Positions 57,381 to 64,000 of a stretch of 64,000 bases of DNA are shown here, one piece after another. Source of the DNA: Phytophthora quininea (Eukaryota; Oomycota; Peronosporomycetes; Peronosporales; Peronosporaceae); assembly GCA_011947345.1 (NCBI GenBank), contig JAAVTG010000581.1, positions 620,001 to 684,000 of the forward strand. The letters run 5' to 3'. Numbering within the stretch: the first letter of the stretch is position 1; every line of letters starts with the position of its first letter. The notes beneath the pieces are model-generated. The model ran no database searches. It was given only the letters and a program-made list of their open reading frames with translations, and was not told the origin of the DNA. Made by a program: the position numbers and the translations under genes.

Positions 57381-58346
57381 TTACTCCTCTCCACTTTTCT
57401 TGAGCACCGCGGTTATAGCTTTCCGCGCAGGCTCGACTTGTCGCCACCGTTCGCCGGAGCTGCAGCAGTGGACGTCGAGTTCGGGTGGGTCGCGTTCTGC
57501 TCCGCCAACTTGGGGACAGTCGAGGGGTCGGAAGTGGTGCGGGCGTCGACTTGGTCTCGTTGCGATTCGGCAGTTGGGTCGGTGTCGACGGCTGGGTCGC
57601 GTTTGTGGAGTTGGCCGGGATTGGCAGCGGAGTCGGCAGGACGGTGGGCACCACTTTCGTCTCGTTACGCTCCGGCTGCTTGGGGGTTGTGTCAACGTGG
57701 CTGTCAAGTTGACTGGCGCAGGGAGCGGGTGGGTCGTGTTGGCCAAGTTGGTAAGGTAGGTGAGGTTGGTGAGGTTGGTGAGGTTGGTGAGGTTGGTGAG
57801 GTTGGTGAGGTTCGCCGGCACCGTGACCGGTGTGGGAGTCACCTTCGTCTCATTACGATCCGGGAGCTTTGGGGGCTGCGTCGACGCGGCTGGGTGGGTC
57901 TGGTTTGTGACGTCCGTCAGGTTGGCTGGGATCGGGAGCGGCTTCGTCTCGGAAGGCTTCGGCGGTTGTGTCGTCGCGGACGGGCGGGGCGTCGACGGCG
58001 ACGTAGATGTCGCCGTTGAAGACCGAGCACCCGCGGCCGGAACTGTGTCCGCCGTGACACGCAGTTGCCGCACGCCGCCAGACTTCGCCGGCACCGGCAC
58101 CAGCACCACCAAGTCGTCGTCGGACAGATCGTCCGAGTCACTGCTGTCCTCGCTCTCGCCGTCGTCCACAGGCTTCGAGCTGTTCTCTCGACGGTCCGAC
58201 CACGGCTCGAAGCTGTCGTCCAAGCTTCCCGATGCTGCGTCCGAGTAGCTCGCGTCGAGTGATGCGGCCGACGTCGCGGTTGACTGTGTCGACAGGAGGA
58301 CAGCGACCAGGGCAGCGCTCAGGAGGAGTTGGCGCGGGATCTTCAT
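57381..58346 (-). CDS. Secreted Thr/Pro/Asn-rich repeat protein, array copy 5
   Basis: ATG 58346. Pairs with copy 4 in sequence. The repeat block is purely NLT-type (57747-57815), without NPT units. A one-base loss near 57685 (CTTGGGGGTTG versus CTTGGGAGGTTG) shifts the frame, so the C-terminus reads differently (ends AVLKKSGEE at 57381). The 5' side of this unit is cut by the retroelement at 58844, about 500 bp upstream of the ATG, so its promoter may be altered. Confidence 0.65.
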   Translation of the reverse strand: MKIPRQLLLSAALVAVLLSTQSTATSAASLDASYSDAASGSLDDSFEPWSDRRENSSKPVDDGESEDSSDSDDLSDDDLVVLVPVPAKSGGVRQLRVTADTVPAAGARSSTATSTSPSTPRPSATTQPPKPSETKPLPIPANLTDVTNQTHPAASTQPPKLPDRNETKVTPTPVTVPANLTNLTNLTNLTNLTNLTYLTNLANTTHPLPAPVNLTATLTQPPSSRSVTRRKWCPPSCRLRCQSRPTPQTRPSRRHRPNCRIATRPSRRPHHFRPLDCPQVGGAERDPPELDVHCCSSGERWRQVEPARKAITAVLKKSGEE

Positions 58347-58988
58347 GGCGGTGGCTGGTTGGCTTTCTTTGGTTCGCTTTGCTCTGCTCTTGCTTGCTTG
58401 TTGGCTTTTTCGGTTGTGCTGTTGGTCGGGTCGATCGATCGGTTCCCACCCGAATGCGTACAGCGCGAGTCGAACACGCTGGGGGATGTCGGTGCATCAC
58501 AACCGGTGGCCCTCGTCTTTGGACTCTGTGCCGGGGACTGACTATCGTTTGGTGGTGCTTTGGATAGAACGGAACGAGGACGCCTCGGTTGGATAAGGTT
58601 TAGAGGAGGACATTACCACTCGTTTTGTTACTGCAGCTGCTCTCTGGTGGACAGATCGATCTGAGTGTCCGCAGCCTGAAGCAGCGGCCAACTCGGGGAG
58701 GAGGGCGGCCATCCATCCGACAGGGTGGCCTCGATTTCCGGTCACGACACAAGATTTCCGGTCACGACACAAACCCCACGAGCCGCACCAACGAGATTTC
58801 TCTGTCGCTGAAACTCCGTCACACTCGTCGGACGGCTCGACTGGTTATTTCGAGAAGTATCGAAAATAGCTTTTGAGCGGTGGCAGCAAAAGATGAAACT
58901 AACGTAGGAGAGTAGGAGTCGCACGAGTAGTTTCGATTTTGCCTTCTCGCGCTTAAGCATCTCACTACAAGTTTCAAACACCGGCAGA

Positions 58989-61011
58989 ATGGTTCGACTT
59001 ACCTCTCGCTCGTTTCTTCACCTCACCCCCGAGTTAGTGGATCAAGATGTCGAGCTACCGTTCTATGCGAGGTTGTCTCGCTGGATGCAGACACGATCAA
59101 GTATCGTAGGTTTGAAGGAGGAAGGCACGCTTGCCCGCTCCGTTGCCGAGGAGCATGTGGTTCGTGCAGCTGAAGTCAACCAATTAGGACGAGTGTCCCT
59201 TCTTCGACGTCCGGTGAGCGCCATCAATGACCAGCAAGTTCACTACGGTCAAGTGGTGAGTGTCTCTGATGGTGCAATTACGATGAGGTCGGGTGGGCAT
59301 GAGCTAGTAGCTGAGGCGTCCGAGATCTCAGTTGTGGCACCAGTGGTAGCACTTCTGCTTGAGCATATTACGTTTAACACCAATGACTGGAGCACAAGTG
59401 AAATTCATGCCCTCGAGAGCTCCATTTTGGCTCATGTACTCGGTCGGGATGGCCAGTCCGGCTCCAATGTTCTCTCTCAAATACTCGGGGAGTTTTGGAG
59501 ATGGATAGCGTCCCCGACCCGGCCAAGTTATGTCAATGGATTGACCCCAAGTCGGGGGACGATCTAGACTTCCCTCTTCAACATGCTGTTGATTTCGCAT
59601 ACTACGTTGACGGAAATCACCAACCGATTCCTCGAAGCGTGGGTGAGTCATTTTGTCGTCCTTCGAACCTTCCGCAGAATTTAAGAGCAGCTTCAATCAG
59701 TGCCTCCGTTCACGATGCGCATGAGCTATTCGACCCATTCTCCGATGACGATGACTCACCACAAGATGTTTCCGAAAGCGCGGGTCATGAGCCGAACTCC
59801 GCGGCGGCCTCAAGCATCCGCGCTAAGAGACCACGTGGTAATACTACCAACGAAAGGGAAACCGAAGTTTCTCACACCAAGTTTTCACGTCGACGCCTCG
59901 CGCTAGATAAAGATGCACTGATAGTTGACAAGCTTGGTGACGATCCCGAGCTTTTGGAACACTTCTTACGTATTCGTAATGAGCGCAGCACAGAAGGGAC
60001 TGTTTCCAAGGCGCTGGTCCGTGACCAAGAAGCTCAAGTGCGGACGGTATCATCTCCAGCGCCAAAGAAATCCTGTGCTCCTTCCAAATATGCGTTTGTA
60101 CCATCGAACGACCAGGTACTTATCCACGACCGCATAACATCAGCCAAGCACGAAGGTAAGTCCGCTGTCTTGTTCTGTAAAAGCTTGATTCGGTCAGAGC
60201 ACGCGGCGTTCAAGGCTCTTCCTGGTGTATGCACACGGGTTTACGACATGAGGTTTGGTTCCGGGGCTTGTCCATCAGGCATTTCGCCAGATTCTCGCGT
60301 GATGAGCGCGTGGCATGGCTTGAATCGGGCGGCTCTAACTTTGATAACATGTCGGCCACTGCAGAGTTTGCTGCTGCAACGCCGGCAACATGCATCGAAG
60401 ACGTCGTGGATGCAACAAGAGTGTTTCTGACTTATACGCGCGAGTTTTGTAGTACCGAACTGACTGAGTTGGTCGAAGGAATTCTTAAGTTTCTCGAGGA
60501 AACCATCAAACTGGTGACATGGTCGGTCAAAGAGCTCTCCAGTTTAGTGTTCTGGGTGAACGATGTTCTTGAAGATTTCCGTGACAGAGTGGAAGCCGAG
60601 GGAGATTTCCGCTCGGTCATTCAACGGTGCTCTACCGAGGATCGCCTTCTTCGAGACTTGATGTTCGTGAAAGTTCACCGTCGAGTAGACGAATTACGGG
60701 TGGAGGCAGCTCCCGTCCAACGGGACATTCCACACAGTTCACGGCAACAGCTACCATATTATGATCATGGTAAGCAAAAGTTTGGGCGAATCCCGAAACA
60801 TGTACTACGCCAGCTGCCATCCCAAATTGACTCCACGTCTGGGAATTCACGTCGGCTTTGCATGAGATTCCTATCTCAGCAAGGCTGCAAGCCCATTGCT
60901 GGCGGGTCTTGCATCAACGCTCATTTTGTCCCTGCGCAACTCCCTGACATCGTAAAGGCTGAAATCACCAAGCGATTCGGGGGTCTAAAAGCTGAACATG
61001 CCGACTTATGA
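58989..61011 (+). CDS. Gag-like protein of the DIRS-like element, with CCCH-type finger
   Basis: ATG 58989 (MVRLTSRSFLHL) to TGA 61009-61011, about 674 residues after two one-base repairs (59493-59496 and 60263-60266). It has a central charged region and helical stretches (ELTELVEGILKFLEETIKL). Near the C-terminus is a zinc-finger-like spacing CMRFLSQQGCKPIAGGSCINAH (C-x8-C-x6-C-x3-H; residues 623-644 approximately), a CCCH pattern typical of RNA-binding proteins and unlike the CCHC knuckle of the Gypsy element. Its stop overlaps the start of the next gene (ATGA at 61008-61011), suggesting termination-reinitiation. Assignment as Gag is by position. Confidence 0.7.
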
Positions 61012-63540
61012 CTCGCTCTAATGGTCAGGTCAAATGGGTTTCACCCCAGCAAGAACCGAAGCAGCCTGACCAACTGAAGTGTGTGGCACAACGGTCCGAC
61101 GAGGTTTCCTGTACTCTGGTAGCTGATCATCCCGCTGACGCTGTTGCGTCGAGTGGTGGGTCAGTGGTGAGCGCATGCGGTCGTCCACCAAAATGTGTTA
61201 CTAGTGATTATTGTGATGACAACGGAGGGCCTGACGAGGTTTCCTGCACTCTGGTAGCTGACTTTCCTGCTGAGGCAAGTGGTGGGTCGGTGGAGGGTGC
61301 ATGCGGTCGTCAGACTAACAAATCCAGAAAAGAAAGTGGAGTGGTGAATGGCATCGGTGACGAAGTTTCCTGCGCTCTGGTAGCTGATCGCACCGCTTAC
61401 TCAATAGAATTAAGTGGTGTGCCAGCAGAGGGTGCATGCGGTCGTCAGCTGGATCTCACCAATGACAAATATGCCGATACAACAGGTAAGATTGGCGAGG
61501 TTCCCTACGCGCGGGTAGCTGAAGTTACTACCGAGTCGGTTGTACCGACTTTGAGGTCAGTGGAGTGCGTATGCGGTCGCCAATCGAGACGTGTTGATGA
61601 AAATGGGTTGATGTGTTCTACCACCAGCACGATCAATGTCAATTTGTCGCTTTCGACGGCACGTACTATTCAGATGGTGCTCGAGGAAGAGCTGTTGCGG
61701 CAAGAGGCTCGTTTATCAATTACTCACACGAAGAGTGGCTTCATCCGCGGAAAATGTAAGGATCATTTCGAAATTGATAAGACGGCGTGTTCAACGTTGT
61801 CTCATCTCATCCGCAGCAAGCGTATGAGCCTGGAAGAAACGACACAATTCTTGAGAGGAGAAAATGCCAACGATTCTAGACCAAATAAGGCAATCGACCT
61901 GGATCGTCTTCGGTTTGTACTTAACGGCTACCCACACCTGGACCTTCTCATCGAAATTGCTGAACACGGGATAGATGCGCTATGGCGGAGCGGTCCAGTA
62001 CCGAGGAGACCACCACCAAAGAACCATGGGTCTTGTCGTCGTTACCTGCGGGCGGTCACCCGTAGCATTCGCGAAGGTCAATCCTCCGGCCAATACCTGG
62101 TTGTGGACGCTGATATTCTGAACCTGTGGCCCGAAGTAGTCTGCAGCCCGCTTGGTGCAGTGGTAAAGAAAGGTGTAAATCCTTACGAGGAAGTTCGCAC
62201 GATCCACGATCTATCATTTCCAAGGCGTACTTCCGTTAATGATGCATTTATTGTGGAGTCAGTCCCCAAGGTTCACTATGAGTCAGTGAAAATTATCGCA
62301 GTTCGAATTGAGTATTTGGCGATAAACGGTCACGATGGCCGTATACGCCTTCTCAAAGGGGATGTCAAAGGTGCTTTTCGACATTTACGCACTCGTGCAA
62401 ACCAAGTTTTCAGAATGGCGGCCTATATAGCGGAACTGGGTATCCTTGTGATAGACCTTGCCGCTCCATTTGGATGGTCAGGTTCACCACCCTATTATGC
62501 GCTGTTTGGTCGAGCAATTTCGTGGCTCATGGGGTCAAATTCACCTGCGTCGGTGTCCTCATCAACAGATGAAAATGCGTTTTTCCCGTATGAGTGGGTA
62601 GACGACCATATACTGGTCGAACCTGATGTGGACGATCGCCTTCACCTTGCTGAAGCTACCTTACGTCACGCCATGCTGGCATCCTGGGTGCTAGATCAAT
62701 CAACGAAGCAAAATTTTCGAAATGGAGCTCCGAATTAGTTGCACTGGGATTGTTGTGGAATACTACGCGCCGAACTGTGTCAATTCCATCAGACAAAGTA
62801 GCCAAAGCCAAAGGACGCGTTACAGCAATGCTGGACCGAGGAACGGCTACCAAAACAGAGTTTTATAAAGTCCTAGGCAGCCTTCGGCATGTGGCTACTT
62901 GCCTGCACACGGCAAGACCCTTCTATCAGCGTTTGCAATACCAAAGTACGTCAACGTCACGATTCAGCAATATTCATCTGTCGGCAGGATCGCGTGCCGA
63001 TTTGTTGTGGTTTCAACAAATTTTAACGCACGGCCACCTTGCCGAATTACCGTTGTCAATGTTCGGTGACACGGTGAAAACTCATGTGGAGCTGTACATG
63101 GACGCCTCTAACACTGGACTTGCTGTTCTCGACCCTGCCGCAAACGAGTTCATTCAGATCGCTTTCGATGACGACGAATTGCTAATGATTTCTCAGGTAT
63201 CTCAAAACGACATCGATTTCTCCATAAATGTCAGAGAACACCTGTGTATTGCATTAGCTCTGTGGTCGTGGGGGTCAAAATGGTATCATCAAGCCGCTGG
63301 AAGCTTGGTGTATATCCAATGCTGGAGTGATAATACGGCTGCAGTTCAGTGGTGCAACAAACTACACTCCAAAAATCCCTTCAGTCAGGAAATTAACAGG
63401 AGTATCGGTCTCGCCGAAGTGTATTACAACTTGCGCGTGTCGGCAAGCCACATACCTGGATCATCCAATTGGATGGCTGATGCTGCGTCGCGAGCCTGCT
63501 CTGAGCCGTACAGAGAACGTTGGACTAACTTTTCTTCGTC
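61008..63540 (+). CDS. Reverse transcriptase / RNase H of the DIRS-like element
   Basis: Starts at ATG 61008, overlapping the Gag stop. The first ~190 residues contain four imperfect copies of a ~30-residue repeat with a DEVSC..LVAD core ending in (A/V)CGRQ. RT motifs follow: VRTIHDLSFPRR, LKGDVKGAFRHL, APFGWSGSPPYY and the catalytic PYEWVDDHILVE (WVDD). RNase H follows with ELYMDASNTGLAV, WSDNTAAVQWCN and ASHIPGSSNWMADAASR. One base is missing in the T4 at 62714-62717, between RT and RNase H. The frame stays open past 63540 and overlaps the recombinase frame; the 3' limit given is where the recombinase becomes recognisable. Confidence 0.85.
61088..61600 (+). repeat. Four ~30-residue tandem repeats at the N-terminus of the RT protein
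   Basis: Repeats contain SDEVSCTLVADH, PDEVSCTLVADF, GDEVSCALVADR and GEVPYARVAEV, and end in SACGRPP, GACGRQT, GACGRQL and CVCGRQS. A conserved Cys sits in each half of the unit; the fourth repeat is diverged and has lost the first Cys. Confidence 0.75.
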
Positions 63541-64000
63541 GTGGTCACAGACACAAGTCCCGCTCGGTTGCAGGAAACTCTACACGAACTTTTCGAGTCT
63601 CTTCAAACCAAGTCATTGGCCTCGTCATCAAGAACGAAATATAGCAGCACTTGGGCGCAGTGGTGTCAATGGTGCGAGTGGCTGCAACTTCCAAGATGGC
63701 TGCCTGAAGAGCCCCGAAAACACTCTTACCAGCTCGGTCTTTTCGCTACCTACTGCTGGCGATACGGGTGGAGTCGCTCAAGCTCTGGAAACTCTGCCAA
63801 CACCGTGCTCTCCAAAGTCAGCCACGTATCGTGGTATCATCGGAGAATGCTCGGATACGGGGTCTCGTTGCTCCCAGGCCATCAACTCGCAATCACAGGA
63901 ATGCGAAGGGAGGATCTTCCCACCAACCCAAAATCGCCTATCACCCCAGATATTCTCAAAGAACTGCACCGCCAGCTCGACTTCTGCTCAACCCAGCACC
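63541..64000 (+). CDS. Tyrosine recombinase of the DIRS-like element (partial, N-terminal part)
   Basis: Open from about 63541 to the window end in a frame different from the RT. The N-terminal core-binding region has TKYSSTWAQWCQWCEW and FATYCWRYGWS, matching the decayed recombinase at 10138 (YQPNWNQWCEF, FAVYCWKFGF). The catalytic residues lie outside the window. No certain start codon; expression may use the overlap with the RT frame. Confidence 0.75.
   Translation, partial: MVTDTSPARLQETLHELFESLQTKSLASSSRTKYSSTWAQWCQWCEWLQLPRWLPEEPRKHSYQLGLFATYCWRYGWSRSSSGNSANTVLSKVSHVSWYHRRMLGYGVSLLPGHQLAITGMRREDLPTNPKSPITPDILKELHRQLDFCSTQH

Larger units (their letters stand above)
49612..58844. repeat. 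Tandem array of five ~1.9-kb direct repeat units
   Basis: Units start at about 49612, 51527, 53441, 55350 and 57326 (lengths 1915, 1914, 1909, 1976 and a truncated 1519). Each contains one minus-strand secreted-protein gene plus its flanks. Units 2 and 3 are nearly identical; units 4 and 5 share extra differences, so they form a second pair. The unit-5 homology stops at 58844, within ACGGCTCGACTGG, where retroelement sequence begins. Confidence 0.95.
58845..64000 (+). mobile_element. DIRS-like (RT-RNase H-tyrosine recombinase) retroelement, right end outside window
   Basis: Begins where array unit 5 breaks off. It encodes a Gag-like protein, an RT/RNase H polyprotein and the start of a tyrosine recombinase, all on the plus strand. 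There is no integrase or LTR. Frames are nearly intact: one-base repairs at 59493-59496 (T4), 60263-60266 (G4) and 62714-62717 (T4) would restore them, so the element looks young. The left end must carry a terminal repeat; its partner lies beyond the window. Confidence 0.85.

Noticed and set aside
49653..58248. Long plus-strand open frames across the array (for example 49771-50541, 51686-52456, 57069-58019)
   Set aside because: They are antisense shadows of the sequon-rich genes: low-complexity Val/Gly/Arg translations with no signal peptide. The minus-strand frames have a signal peptide and consistent copy-to-copy changes.
49650..58346. Array genes as classical RxLR effectors
   Set aside because: RQLR lies at residues 91-94, after rather than before the acidic stretch, and the body is glycoprotein-like. 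Kept only as a low-interest note.
1..64000. tRNA or rRNA genes
   Set aside because: I saw no cloverleaf-like or rRNA-like sequence while reading both strands, but this was not a computed search.

Overview
The window looks like oomycete nuclear DNA, probably from a Phytophthora-like or other peronosporalean species. The evidence is compact genes with short GT-AG introns (about 60-90 nt), cyclic-nucleotide-binding K+-channel-type genes, a ferlin, a chromodomain Ty3/Gypsy element, tyrosine-recombinase (DIRS-like) retroelements, and a tandem family of secreted Thr/Pro/Asn-rich proteins. The species assignment is inference.

Layout. 1-4878 (-): channel gene A, a four-domain-type channel whose 3' end lies off the left edge. 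4879-12833: gene-poor DNA holding a decayed DIRS-like element (about 8.9-11.2 kb). 12839-18304: a young LTR retrotransposon with 338-bp LTRs and a 5-bp target duplication. 18893-21051 (-): a seven-exon ANKRD13-type gene with an added GOLD-like domain. 21065-24580 (-): an unrecognised multi-exon gene. 24642-32875 (-): channel gene B, a giant polypeptide with four complete voltage-gated-type channel domains, each followed by its own cyclic-nucleotide-binding fold. 33049-36188 (-) and 36319-39950 (+): a head-to-head pair of single-domain CNBD channels (C and D) sharing a 130-bp promoter gap. 40185-40877 (-): a METTL13-like methyltransferase. 41026-43734 (-): an IQ-motif/inositol-polyphosphate 5-phosphatase fusion. 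43897-49115 (-): a ferlin. 49612-58844: five direct tandem units of about 1.9 kb, each with one secreted-protein gene (-). 58845 to the end (+): a DIRS-like retroelement that interrupts the fifth unit and runs off the right edge.

Main biological observation. Genes A and B encode fused CNBD channels in which each pore loop has a different selectivity-filter motif: LGYDD in domain 1, GVGYGD in domain 2, LVGS(R/S)E in domain 3 and TLFYGD in domain 4 (domain 4 seen only in B). The first three are conserved between the two paralogues. The single-domain channels C and D carry a further unusual filter (QGQG/QGEG) but keep a PKA-like cyclic-nucleotide pocket. The window therefore holds a cluster of at least four CNBD channels with non-canonical pores, next to calcium/phosphoinositide genes (ferlin, IQ-5-phosphatase). 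A functional link between these neighbours is speculation.

Technical caution. Almost every long gene here is split by one-base frame changes. More than 20 of them are repaired by adding a single base to a short homopolymer. This looks more like homopolymer under-calling in the assembly than decay, so genes are reported as single loci with the frame changes listed.
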